DNA of 64,000 nt from Planctomycetota bacterium (lineage in GTDB: Bacteria > Planctomycetota > UBA1135): positions 1-64,000 of the forward strand of contig JAJFFB010000170.1 in the NCBI GenBank assembly GCA_021776925.1, read 5' to 3'. The translations under genes and the position numbers were made by a program. Under the pieces are notes generated by a model, which was given only the letters and a program-made list of their open reading frames with translations, did not search any database and was not told where the DNA came from. Positions 29,601 through 36,952 of this stretch are shown here, in pieces (the first letter of the stretch is position 1; the number at the start of each line of letters is the position of its first letter).

Positions 29601-30418
29601 GGGCCGACCGCGGGGAACTTGATGTCGTTGTCGGTGAACCGGGTGAGCTGTTCGCGCGACCCCGAGCCCGGGCTGTACTTCCACAGGTTGAGGCGGTTCT
29701 GGCCGCCGTCATCCGACAGGTAGTACAGAGCGCCCTTCCACCACATCGGTTGGGTGTCGGTTCCCTCCCAGTCGGTGATCAGGCGCGCTTCATTGGTGTG
29801 CAGATCGAACAGCCAGATGTCGGCGGCAAGGCCGCCGCGATAACGCTTCCAGGTGCGGCTGTCGCGGGTACGCGAGGTGTAGGCGAGCCAGCGCCCGTCT
29901 TCACTCACCGAGCACACCGTTCCATAGGGAACCGGCAGCTTGGTGGGCATGCCACCCTCGGGCGAGACCATGAAGATCTGCGACTGTCGCCGCAGGCCGG
30001 CGAGACCGCTGGCGAAGTAGAGCAGGTCGCCGTTGGCATGCCAGTCGCTCAGCACCTCGGTGGATGGGTGGTGGGTCACGCGCTGGACCACGCCACCGCC
30101 GATCGGAATGGTGTAGAGATCGGCGTTGCCTTCATAGTTGCCCAGGAAGGCAACACTTTTTCCGTCCGGGCTGAAGCGCGGCATGGCTTCGCTGCCGTCG
30201 GTGGAAGTCAGCGGCAGCGCCGTGCCGCCGGCCCGCGGTACCAGCCACAGGTTGTTGGAGTAGGAGAAGACGATGTGGGTGGAGCTGACGTCCGGATTGC
30301 GCAGCATTCCGGCCGGCGGGACGAAATCGTCGCCGCTTTGGGCCGGAAGAGGCGCGGAAAGCGCGGACGCCGCCACCACGGCTGCGATCGGCAGCCAGGT
30401 TGTCGGGCGTGGATTCAT
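26690..30418 (-). CDS. Tricorn-type protease homologue (propeller, PDZ, S41 peptidase)
   Basis: 1242 aa from ATG 30418, chosen because it starts a good signal peptide (MNPRPTTWLPIAAVVAASALSAPLPAQ). Residues about 40-560 are tricorn-like WD/PD40 propellers (RFSPDGKSVAFLGNYEGNAD, AWSPDGRWIAYFSD). The C-terminal third has a C1 helical domain (MLFTDAWRIFRDYFYDPNMHGVDW), a PDZ (VDVHEGDYLLAVNGVPVD) and the S41 core with the catalytic Ser in EDAGSGGDAFPYYF. An acidic low-complexity segment of about 45 residues, mostly Glu/Asp, interrupts the middle and is followed by a small beta domain absent from archaeal tricorn. Predicted to degrade peptides outside the cytoplasm. Confidence 0.88.
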   Translation of the reverse strand: MNPRPTTWLPIAAVVAASALSAPLPAQSGDDFVPPAGMLRNPDVSSTHIVFSYSNNLWLVPRAGGTALPLTSTDGSEAMPRFSPDGKSVAFLGNYEGNADLYTIPIGGGVVQRVTHHPSTEVLSDWHANGDLLYFASGLAGLRRQSQIFMVSPEGGMPTKLPVPYGTVCSVSEDGRWLAYTSRTRDSRTWKRYRGGLAADIWLFDLHTNEARLITDWEGTDTQPMWWKGALYYLSDDGGQNRLNLWKYSPGSGSREQLTRFTDNDIKFPAVGPGFNDQGEIVFQHGSELKLYNLRSGQLKSVEVRIPGDKNYLRPRTVDASKYIQGWHISPSAKRATAQARGDIWTVPAENGVARNLTRTNGVAERSPAWSPDGRWIAYFSDASGEYEIHLTQSDGKGETRQLTSVQGVFKNWMGWSPDSKMIVYLDCGGSLWLTDIESGDTQQLDESPFGFWIGAIQAPKWSHDSRFLTYARALDDAPTTAIYIYEIETGTRRQVTSGFFGDGSPTFDRKGDYLYFTSGRVFSPTYSQVDSTFVYRDNGVLLAVPLTDEVERLWEPESDEELWDEEKDEDSEEDADEEGEEGDEEEGDEEGDGEQEPEAVDDGISGTWEGLLKGDILPPEGVDMTISLAVTAEGSVSGSVVTPMGTATITSGTYNKASGDIAVELVADDGSSLSMKGKVDGNRITGTGIMPAQGVEFTFDVERTGGGGGDQEGEDGSDKDEAKEKVEIDFAGFEARAIQLPVSAGNFGNLAVNHKNQLLYTRQGTNGGIKLFDVKDDGKSEKTVGPGGGFVLSADGKNLLTSRGSGAAIMKASAGASAKNVKTSGMSMRVQPREEWEMLFTDAWRIFRDYFYDPNMHGVDWKAVHDHYKAMIAHAGSREDITYLIGEMIGEVNVGHAYLGANGDGASSAPMVAVGMLGVDWELDQGAYRIGKIHRGADWDSDAVGPLSTPGVDVHEGDYLLAVNGVPVDVAQDPWAPFVGLANKDVQLTVSAKPVMDEESRDVVVRTLSNETNLRFRSWIERNRKYVEEQSDGQVGYIYVVNTGIPGQNDLFRQFYGQIGKKGLIIDERWNGGGQIPTRFIELLNRPATNYWATRGGKDFHWPPDSHQGAKAMLINEDAGSGGDAFPYYFRQAGIGKLIGRRTWGGLVGISGNPQLIDGGSTTVPTFAFYDREGTWAVEGHGVDPDIEVMDDPSKMVDGGDPQLDAAISHILGEIQANGYQQPGRPAYPDRSGIGVTEEDK

Positions 30419-30579
30419 GGTCTGTTGGGCTGCGCCTCCGACCGGGAGGAGCCCGGCGGATGCGACCAAGGGGAGTGCCTCGTCATGGGCACGCGGAATT
30501 AACGCGTCAGCAGGGCGGGTGTTGCCCCCTTTCTGATTCCTTGCCATTTCGGAATACCCTGCGCCCGCCTCGGCGAACG

Positions 30580-30594
30580 ATAAGCATCGCTTAT
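30580..30594 (+). promoter_or_regulatory. ATAAGC-atc-GCTTAT palindrome upstream of dps
   Basis: A perfect 6-bp inverted repeat with a 3-nt centre lies 36 nt before the dps start, in the 211-nt divergent region with the tricorn gene. An AT-rich palindrome here suits an operator for an iron or peroxide regulator. The rest of the region shows nothing else I can name. Confidence 0.4.
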
Positions 30595-30629
30595 GGAACA
30601 CATGATTCGAACAAGTTGGAGGAATTTCC

Positions 30630-31112
30630 GTGGGCGGCCATCCTGGAGCCATGCAAAACAACCTCCTGACCCACCTGAACCGTCTCCTAGCCAGTCACTC
30701 GGTCCACTACCAGCAGCTGCGCAACTTCCACTGGAACGTCAAGGGGCCGATGTTCTTTCAGCTCCATGACAAGTTTGAGGAATTGTACACGGCCGCCGCC
30801 GACCAGGTAGACGCACTCGCCGAGCGGATCGTCGCCCTCGGTGGGCGCCCCGCTTCCACCCTGGCCGAGCACCTCGGACTTTCCGATCTTGTTGAGGTCG
30901 GCGGGGTTCCCAGCGCGGAGGACATGGTGGGCCATCTGGCCAACCAGGGAAAGCAACTGGCCCACGACCTGCGCGCCGCGGTCGAGGTCGCGGAGCGCAG
31001 TGGGGACCGCAACAGCGCCAACCTGCTTGACGGAATGGCGGACGCCCACGACTCCAATTTGTGGATGCTGCGCGCCTTCCTGCAGGAGGCGCCAACGCCG
31101 CAACCCGCCTGA
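30630..31112 (+). CDS. dps: Dps/miniferritin DNA-protection protein
   Basis: 160 aa four-helix ferritin-like protein. The inter-subunit ferroxidase ligands of Dps are present: H34 in RNFHWNVKG, H46 in LHDKFE, and D61 and E65 in DALAERIVALGGRP. Dps dodecamers oxidise Fe(II) with peroxide and store iron. GTG 30630 is chosen over ATG 30651 because a strong GGAGGA (30618-30623) sits 6 nt upstream of it; the ATG has only a poorly spaced GGAG. The extra N-terminal seven residues are MGGHPGA. Confidence 0.92.
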   Translation: MGGHPGAMQNNLLTHLNRLLASHSVHYQQLRNFHWNVKGPMFFQLHDKFEELYTAAADQVDALAERIVALGGRPASTLAEHLGLSDLVEVGGVPSAEDMVGHLANQGKQLAHDLRAAVEVAERSGDRNSANLLDGMADAHDSNLWMLRAFLQEAPTPQPA

Positions 31113-31130
31113 CCCGCCTGACCCGCGGAC

Positions 31131-31487
31131 TCAGTCGAGCAAGGGCAACGCCAGTTCGGGCGGCCGCGCCACCACCGCCCTGCCCTGACGCACCAAAACC
31201 GGCCGTTCGAGCAGGCGCGGGTGGCTGCACAACGCGGCGATCAGCGCCTCACGCCCCGCGCCTGGCAGCCCCAGTTCCTCGAAGACGGCCTCCTTGCTGC
31301 GGATCAGGACCATCGGATCCTCGCTTCCCAACAGGCGCAGCAGTTCTTCGATTTCCTCCGCGGTTGGGGCTTCCTCCAGATAATGCCGATAACGAGCTCC
31401 GATTCCACGTTGCTCCAGCAGGACCTTCAGGGCGCGGCACTTGGAACACGCCGGATTGAACCAGACCAGGGTGCTGTTCTCTTCCAC
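31131..31487 (-). CDS. ArsC/Spx-family thioredoxin-fold protein
   Basis: 118 aa. The N-terminal redox motif is FNPACSKCRALKVLLEQRG, giving C14-S-K-C17, followed by the ArsC pattern APTAEEIEELLRLLG and RPVLVRQGRAVVARPPE. This matches the glutaredoxin-dependent arsenate reductase/YfgD-like family; true arsenate reduction is unproven. GTG 31487 is taken as start because upstream frame sequence is non-homologous and TACACT lies 6 nt before it with no ribosome binding site. It is divergent from the heparinase-like lipoprotein gene. Confidence 0.8.
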   Translation of the reverse strand: MEENSTLVWFNPACSKCRALKVLLEQRGIGARYRHYLEEAPTAEEIEELLRLLGSEDPMVLIRSKEAVFEELGLPGAGREALIAALCSHPRLLERPVLVRQGRAVVARPPELALPLLD

Positions 31488-31493
31488 TCCATG

Positions 31494-31522
31494 AGTGTAT
31501 GGGCCGCGTGCTTTGCTAGGCT
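31494..31522. promoter_or_regulatory. Back-to-back -10 boxes between arsC-like and lyase genes
   Basis: The 41-nt divergent gap holds TACACT (minus, 31499-31494), 6 nt before GTG 31487, and TAGGCT (plus, 31517-31522), 6 nt before ATG 31529. Both genes lack a Shine-Dalgarno sequence, so both look leaderless. Confidence 0.4.
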
Positions 31523-31528
31523 TCGACC

Positions 31529-33961
31529 ATGTTCCTGCGTGGTCGTCCTTGGATGCTTGCCGCTGCCACGGCCGGTTTCCTCCTGGCCTGTTCCGCCCGC
31601 GACCGCCCGCAGGCTTCTGACTCCCCGGGGTCAGGCGCAACCCCGGTGATCCAAGTGTGGCAGACCGCCGTTGCTGTGCTCGACGCCTTCGGCGGGCCCG
31701 CTGGATTGCTCGAACGAATCGCTGGCGTACAGCAGGAAGACGGTTCCGTGGCGCCGGGCCGCCGACCCTTCTTCGCCGAAGCGGCGGGAATTCCTGCGTG
31801 GCCCGCGCGCCTCTACTTCAACGGCGCCGAATTGAACGCGATACGCCAGGCTGTTGCCGCCGAAGCCTCACCCAATGCGCGGCGGCTGCTCGACTTCGGC
31901 CTCAAGATGGAGCGGGAGCGCGGCCGCACCTTGCCGCCGGTCGACGAAGGCACCTTGTCACGGACTGCGGGAAGCTGGCGGGTGCACGGTGATCGTCTGC
32001 TTGGCGTGGCCGGGGCCTACATGGTCGCCGACGACGCCGACACCCGCGGGGCGTTGCGCGACTGGTGCCTGGCCTCGATGACGCGCCTGACCGACTACGG
32101 TCGCTGGGCGCCGCGCGGGACTCTCCGCAGCCTGGATCCGGTGCACATCCTGCTCGGTTTTGCGGTGGCCTATGACTTCCTTTACCCGAGCCTGAACGAA
32201 ACCCAGCGCATCAAGTTCGGCGAGGAACTGCGCAGTCATGCCGAGGCCGAGTTCGTCGCCACCCAGCAACGCTCCCCCGCCACCTGGGTGCGCGGTTACG
32301 CCGGCAATCACAACGTGCTCCATCACAACGCGTTGCTGCACGCAGCTCTGACCCTGCAGCCGCGTTACCCCGAGCAGACCGCGCGCTGGCTCGAACAGGT
32401 GGTGGTCAATACCGAACGAGTGATGGAGTTGCGCGCCATGCGCGGGGACGGCGCCGATCACGAGGGGGTGATGTACGCCACCTATGCCGACCACGGGCTC
32501 TTCCCCACCCTGCACCTCCTGGCCCGCCATGGCATCGCCGACCACTTTGACAATCCGTGGCTGCAACAGCACTTCACCTTTCTGCTGTTCGGATCCCGTC
32601 CCGGACTGGAATCGGTCCTCGATTTCTCAGACGGACACGGCAGCTTCGGCCACGGCCCACAGCATCTGCTGCGCTTTCTCGACGCGTTGATGCACGACGG
32701 CCGCCCGAGCTGGGTCGCAGATTTCCTCCGTGATCGTTTCGGCCGCGAGTTCCCGTTTGGCAAGCCCGAAGGCGCCACCCTGCTGCACGAATTCCTGTGG
32801 ACCGATCCATCGGTGGAGCCACGTCCGCTGCAGGCGGGTGGCGGTCTGGCGGTGTTCCATGACTGGGGAGTCGCCGCTTTCACCCGCGGCTGGGGCCCCG
32901 AGGCAACCTCGATCGCGTTCCGCAGCGGGGAGCCGGGCGGGCGCGCCTTATGGGGGTTGGCGCGCGCCGGCGACGCGCGGGTTCCTTCGCCGCGCATATC
33001 GCACGCGCATCCGGATGCCGGTGGCTTCAGTTTTCACCCCGGCGGCAGCCCCTTCGTCAGCGGCGGCGGCTACCAGAAACCGAAACGCACCGCGCTGAAC
33101 AACAGCTACACATTCACCCCTGCGTTTCCGCTCGAGGCGCGCGTGGGTGATCACCGCATCGACCGCTTCTGGGATCGCGACCGCATCAACGACGTGGGCC
33201 GCCCGCAAGAGATCGGCCAGAGCGGCGAATGGGGCACCTGGTTCGGACCACCCGAAGAGCTGCTGCGCCACGGCGTTGCCCTCGGCCCGCTCGAAACGAC
33301 CGCCGACAACGGCGTGTTCTTCGCCAGCGCAGAATTCGCCGGCGCCTATCCGCCCAGCATCCGCCCGCGCGGGCAGGCCCCGGTGAGCTTCGGTCTGCAG
33401 AGTCTGCGCCGCAGCCTGCTGCTGCTTCCGGAAGACGTTTTGATCGTCGCCGACCGCGTGCGCTGCAGTGAGCGCCTCGCGGTGCACTGTTGGTTCCGCA
33501 GCCGCAGCACCGCGGACTACCGGCCGCACTGGCGGCTGATCGATGCGAGCGCCATCTTGCCGCAACCGCTGGGACGGGCCCACCAGCTTGACGTGATCTA
33601 CCCCACCGGCCTGAAGCGCGAGGTCGGACGCGAGGTGGTCAACATCGAAGAGGCGCGCGGCAGCAACCGCCGCGGGGTCAGGGACTGGGACCGGGTGCTG
33701 CACTACAGCACCTATCTGCGCATCAGCCATCCAGGCCAGACGGGCGACCAGCATTATCTATACCTGCTGCGGCCCGCGGGAAGAGCGGCCAAGGTCAGCG
33801 AACTGCAAGTGCACGACGCCGGCTTGTCCTTCCAGCTGCTGATCGAGAAAAGCCTCTACCAGATCAAAATCGGAACCAGCGAAGACACCGAAGCGGTCGC
33901 CCGCTGGATCGGTGGCCCCGACCGCCTGTCCTTGTTGCGTGCCGCCCCGTCAGGAGGCTGA
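31529..33961 (+). CDS. Heparinase II/III-like (dermatan sulfate epimerase/lyase-type) lipoprotein
   Basis: 810 aa. A lipoprotein signal (LAAATAGFLLAC) places it at a membrane surface. An (alpha/alpha) toroid covers about 60-400 (LDPVHILLGFAVAYDFLYP, RGYAGNHNVLHHNALLHAAL) and a beta-sandwich the rest, containing the heparinase II/III motif SHAHPDAGGFSF. This is the layout of polysaccharide lyases acting on uronic-acid polymers and of glucuronyl C5-epimerases. His in NHNVLHHN, Tyr in GVMYATYAD and His in HAHPD are candidate catalytic residues. The exact glycan cannot be assigned. Confidence 0.75.
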   Translation: MFLRGRPWMLAAATAGFLLACSARDRPQASDSPGSGATPVIQVWQTAVAVLDAFGGPAGLLERIAGVQQEDGSVAPGRRPFFAEAAGIPAWPARLYFNGAELNAIRQAVAAEASPNARRLLDFGLKMERERGRTLPPVDEGTLSRTAGSWRVHGDRLLGVAGAYMVADDADTRGALRDWCLASMTRLTDYGRWAPRGTLRSLDPVHILLGFAVAYDFLYPSLNETQRIKFGEELRSHAEAEFVATQQRSPATWVRGYAGNHNVLHHNALLHAALTLQPRYPEQTARWLEQVVVNTERVMELRAMRGDGADHEGVMYATYADHGLFPTLHLLARHGIADHFDNPWLQQHFTFLLFGSRPGLESVLDFSDGHGSFGHGPQHLLRFLDALMHDGRPSWVADFLRDRFGREFPFGKPEGATLLHEFLWTDPSVEPRPLQAGGGLAVFHDWGVAAFTRGWGPEATSIAFRSGEPGGRALWGLARAGDARVPSPRISHAHPDAGGFSFHPGGSPFVSGGGYQKPKRTALNNSYTFTPAFPLEARVGDHRIDRFWDRDRINDVGRPQEIGQSGEWGTWFGPPEELLRHGVALGPLETTADNGVFFASAEFAGAYPPSIRPRGQAPVSFGLQSLRRSLLLLPEDVLIVADRVRCSERLAVHCWFRSRSTADYRPHWRLIDASAILPQPLGRAHQLDVIYPTGLKREVGREVVNIEEARGSNRRGVRDWDRVLHYSTYLRISHPGQTGDQHYLYLLRPAGRAAKVSELQVHDAGLSFQLLIEKSLYQIKIGTSEDTEAVARWIGGPDRLSLLRAAPSGG

Positions 33962-34017
33962 TTGCGCGACGGACCATCACCGCTGCGCTCTAGCCGCAGG
34001 CTACGGGACGATGGGTT

Positions 34018-34425
34018 TCAAAAACTGTCGGGCGCCGGCGGCAGCCGCCGGATGTCCTTGCCGGTAGCCGCGCGGGCCTGCACCTTCCAGCGCAGGTCGC
34101 CGCCGAAGCGCTCGAACTTCAGCACCACCTTGACCGCTTCGCCCCGCTTGTTTTTTTGCGAGTGGATGCACTCATAATTGTTGCGCGGAGGCGTTCCGGT
34201 GCGCAACAAGCTGCCGGCGAACGCAACGGAATCTACCATTTGTTCGCTGCGCAGTTCCCGTCGCGCGGTGTTGGATTCGAACAGCTGGGCGTCGAGGGTG
34301 GCAAACATGGCCAGCACCCATACACCGAGGGCAATGACGCCGAACATGCTCACCATCAGCAGTGCGTGTCCGGACTGGCCATTCCTGACTGGCGAGGGTT
34401 TCCTCCTGCCGCGCAAGAACTGCAT
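34018..34425 (-). CDS. Pseudopilin-like protein at the end of the secretion cluster (GspK position)
   Basis: 135 aa. After a basic leader (MQFLRGRRKPSPVRNGQ) comes SGHALLMVSMFGVIALGVWVLAMF, a prepilin-like helix preceded by Gly, but lacking the Glu+5 of classical prepilins (H-A-L-L-M), as in the tip pseudopilin GspK. The rest is a short beta-rich domain (VKVVLKFERFGGDLRWKVQ). Its ATG is 2 nt after the stop of the GspJ-like gene. It is much shorter than ordinary GspK (about 300 aa), so the GspK label is positional only. Confidence 0.6.
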   Translation of the reverse strand: MQFLRGRRKPSPVRNGQSGHALLMVSMFGVIALGVWVLAMFATLDAQLFESNTARRELRSEQMVDSVAFAGSLLRTGTPPRNNYECIHSQKNKRGEAVKVVLKFERFGGDLRWKVQARAATGKDIRRLPPAPDSF

Positions 34426-34427
34426 GA

Positions 34428-34946
34428 TCAGGATCCTCCCTGATTGGACCCGGTATAGACCAGGCTCAGGTCCTTGGCGTCTTCGCCTTTCCCTGCGGCC
34501 AGGCGGATCAGAAGCCCGCCTTTTTTGTGCCTGCTCAAATCGAAATCTGACAAGCTGCGGGCGACGACGATCTCGCCCACCGAAATCGTTTCGCGGCGCA
34601 GCAGCAGGTCATCCTTCAAACGGTAATGGATACCCGGGTCCTTGCGCGGCGGTGGGTAGCCGGCCAAGGTCGCGGCGGCGGTCTCTCGTTCAATCAGGAG
34701 AGTGCCGTCGGAGGTCCACACCACTTTCTTGGCGGCGCCCAGGTCACGGCGCAGGAATTCCATCGCCACGCGCAACTCGGTGCTCGCGACCACGCGGTCG
34801 CGCATCCCGAAAGTCCCTTTTCCCAGCGGAGCCCAGGCCTTCGCCGCCAGCATCGTCACCAAGGCCAGCAAGGTGGTGACCACGATCATCTCGACCAGGG
34901 TGTGACCCGCACGAGGGCCGCGGTGCAAGGAGGTCGAGCTTTTCAT
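34428..34946 (-). CDS. Prepilin-type pseudopilin, GspJ-like
   Basis: 172 aa. Type IV prepilin leader RGPRAG/HTLVEMIVVTTLLALVTMLAA: cleavage after Gly, Glu at +5, then the hydrophobic helix. The C-terminal domain has a sequence pattern (ASTELRVAMEFLRRDLGAAKKVVW, LIERETAAATLAGY) usual for GspJ minor pseudopilins. It overlaps the upstream GspI-like gene by 4 nt. Predicted to form part of the pseudopilus tip. Confidence 0.75.
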   Translation of the reverse strand: MKSSTSLHRGPRAGHTLVEMIVVTTLLALVTMLAAKAWAPLGKGTFGMRDRVVASTELRVAMEFLRRDLGAAKKVVWTSDGTLLIERETAAATLAGYPPPRKDPGIHYRLKDDLLLRRETISVGEIVVARSLSDFDLSRHKKGGLLIRLAAGKGEDAKDLSLVYTGSNQGGS

Positions 34947-35380
34947 TTCTTGCCCCCTTTCTTCTTGCCGCCCTTCTTCTTGTTTTTCTTCGCGGGTTCC
35001 TTCTTGGTTTTTTCGGCGGGCTCCTTTGGCGCCAGTTGGAAAACCGCCGCGACCTGATTTTGCTTGATGTCCTTATCCCAATGCAAAACTGAAACTTCGT
35101 AAATACCGCCCTCCTCGGGTTTGCTGGGCTTCGCCGGCGCTGCGGCCAAGGTCGCAGGTTTGCCGAGGGTGCGCGCCAGCGGTTCCGGGTCAGGAATCAG
35201 GTACCAGGTCTTGCCATCGGTCATCCAATCCTCGACCTCGGCCACTTCATTTTCCTGGGTATTGATCAAGCGGAACATGCCCGCGATGGTCAGGTTCAGG
35301 ATCAGGATGGCGACCATGCACTCCAATAATGAGAAGCCGTGGCGCGGATCCTTCGGGCGTGGGTAACAGACGCGGTTCAT
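34943..35380 (-). CDS. Prepilin-type pseudopilin, GspI/PilV-like, with Lys-rich tail
   Basis: 145 aa. Leader KDPRHG/FSLLECMVAILILNLTIAGMFRLI has the prepilin Gly-Phe site and Glu+5. The C terminus is unusual: a run of Pro/Lys then an almost pure Lys-Gly tail (about 25 residues, the last 12 KKKGGKKKGGKK). Its start codon overlaps the end of the preceding pseudopilin gene and lies 2 nt beyond a 13-nt homopolymer, so expression may depend on coupling across that tract. Confidence 0.72.
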   Translation of the reverse strand: MNRVCYPRPKDPRHGFSLLECMVAILILNLTIAGMFRLINTQENEVAEVEDWMTDGKTWYLIPDPEPLARTLGKPATLAAAPAKPSKPEEGGIYEVSVLHWDKDIKQNQVAAVFQLAPKEPAEKTKKEPAKKNKKKGGKKKGGKK

Positions 35381-35805
35381 CTCCCCCCCCCCCCCGTGTC
35401 GCGCAGGTCGTTGCGCAGGCGTCCTTTGTGGTCCAGTGTCAATTTCCCTTTCCAGCTCGAATTGACCCGCTTCGCCACCATCAGCAGATCCAGCCCCCCG
35501 CGCACCCGCACCGAGTACTCATAACCGGAGGAACCGGCGCGCAGGAGCCGACTGGACAAAAGGCCGGCCTTTGCCAGGGTGTCGAGGTCGCCGCTGAACT
35601 TGCCCGTCTCGAGCAGGTACAAGCGTTCGGCCAGCCAAATGCTGTGCAAGTCGCTGACCCCTCGTTCGATCCGGGTCTCTTCCACGGCGCCGCGAAAGCC
35701 CGGAACTGCGGCGGCGCTGATCGCGGCAACCACGCTCAGCACGACCACCAATTCCACGATGCTGAAGCCGGCCCGCCTGCCCGGCTGGCGGCGAACCCGG
35801 CTCAT
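35377..35805 (-). CDS. Prepilin-type pseudopilin, GspH/GspG-like, ending in a poly-G tract
   Basis: 142 aa. Leader PGRRAG/FSIVELVVVLSVVAAISAAAVPGF with Glu+5, then an alpha-beta pilin body (ETRIERGVSDLHSIWLAERLYL). The last codons run through 13 consecutive G (minus strand), encoding four Gly before Arg and the stop. The TGA stop is shared with the ATG of the next gene (ATGA). A one-base slip would change the C terminus and uncouple the next gene. Confidence 0.72.
   Translation of the reverse strand: MSRVRRQPGRRAGFSIVELVVVLSVVAAISAAAVPGFRGAVEETRIERGVSDLHSIWLAERLYLLETGKFSGDLDTLAKAGLLSSRLLRAGSSGYEYSVRVRGGLDLLMVAKRVNSSWKGKLTLDHKGRLRNDLRDTGGGGR
35383..35395. repeat. 13-nt C/G homopolymer at a pseudopilin gene junction
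   Basis: Thirteen uninterrupted C on the plus strand (G on the coding strand), ending 3 nt before the shared stop/start. Other homopolymers noticed in genes of this window are 7-9 nt, so this one stands out as a candidate slippage site or sequencing artefact. Confidence 0.7.
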
Positions 35806-36920
35806 CCCTCTGCTCCCTGGGACGGCGCCGCGTTCTCAGACCCGTTCTTGTCCAGGGCGTGGATCAACGGCGCAATGGGCTCGGCGTCGGCGCCGAGACG
35901 AACGGCCTCAAGATAGGCCTCCTTGGCCAGAGCTTCCTGGCCCAGGCTGGCGCGGAGGTGACCCATCAGGATCATGGCTTCCACGTGACCAGGGTCGAGG
36001 GTCAGCGCCATGCGCAGCGCCTCGAGGGACTCGGCAAAGTCGTCCATCAGCAAATGCGCCCGCGCCAGGTCGACCCAGGCTGCGGATTCTCCGCCGTAGC
36101 TGTCGAGATACATCTGCAGCCAGTAACGCGCGCGCGCAGCTTCGCCGGTGGCCAGCGCACTGCGGGCCAGAGCCAGGCGCAGGTGTGCTTGCATTCCCGT
36201 TTCGCTCAGATCTGTTGCGGCATCCAGCGCCGCGAGGTGCTGGCCTGACAGGCTCAGCGCAAGCACGGTTTTTCTGAGGACGGCTTGGTTCTCCGGATCC
36301 TGCTGCAAGGCCTCTCGGTAGTGGGCCACCGCAAGCATCGCCTCGCCGTTGGCCAGGTAGGCGTCGCCAAGGGCGAGGCGTAATTCAATCGCTGCAGGCC
36401 GCACCGCGATCTCCCGTTCCAGCAGAGCGGCCGCACCGGCGGGATCGCCGCTGGCGTGGTAGGTTCGCGCCTGCATCAGCACTGGCCGGATCGCTCCCGG
36501 GTTCTTTTCCGCCGCCTGGGCGTAGGCCAGACGCGCGCTTAGCCAACGGCCGCGAGCTTCCTCCATGGTGCCGCGCACCAAGTCGACGCCACCCGCCTGC
36601 GGATCCTGCAGGCTAAGCTCTTCCAACAAGGCTTCGCACTCGGCGAAGCGCGCGTCGACGATCAGCGTACGAGCGTAAAGGAGCCGAGCGACAGGGTCGC
36701 TTGCGGTGGCGCCGCCGAGGCGTTCCAGGTCCTGGCGGGCGCGGTCCATGTCGCCGGTTCGCAGGCTGCGCTCCACCTGGTCGACCATGGCTTTGGCCTT
36801 GCTCTCCTGGTGGAAGAGGTAGGCCGGGTCCTGCGGTTGAGCAGAATCGAGCATTCCGCATCCACCTGTTGCCAGGGCAAACAGGGTGAAAGCGGTCCAG
36901 GGGAGAGGACGAATGGGCAT
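35802..36920 (-). CDS. TPR-repeat lipoprotein of the secretion cluster
   Basis: 372 aa. Lipobox ALATGGCGM near residue 20. The body is a TPR solenoid of eight or more helical pairs (ARLLYARTLIVDARFAECEALLEEL, LGDAYLANGEAMLAVAHYREALQQDPEN, DPGHVEAMILMGHLRASLGQEALAKEAY). In pilus and type II secretion loci, TPR lipoproteins such as PilF act as pilotins for secretin assembly; lying directly after the secretin gene supports that role here. It overlaps the next pseudopilin gene by 4 nt. Confidence 0.8.
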   Translation of the reverse strand: MPIRPLPWTAFTLFALATGGCGMLDSAQPQDPAYLFHQESKAKAMVDQVERSLRTGDMDRARQDLERLGGATASDPVARLLYARTLIVDARFAECEALLEELSLQDPQAGGVDLVRGTMEEARGRWLSARLAYAQAAEKNPGAIRPVLMQARTYHASGDPAGAAALLEREIAVRPAAIELRLALGDAYLANGEAMLAVAHYREALQQDPENQAVLRKTVLALSLSGQHLAALDAATDLSETGMQAHLRLALARSALATGEAARARYWLQMYLDSYGGESAAWVDLARAHLLMDDFAESLEALRMALTLDPGHVEAMILMGHLRASLGQEALAKEAYLEAVRLGADAEPIAPLIHALDKNGSENAAPSQGAEG

Positions 36921-36952
36921 GACGGGCCAGCCGCAGAGGGCTTGGCTCTTGC

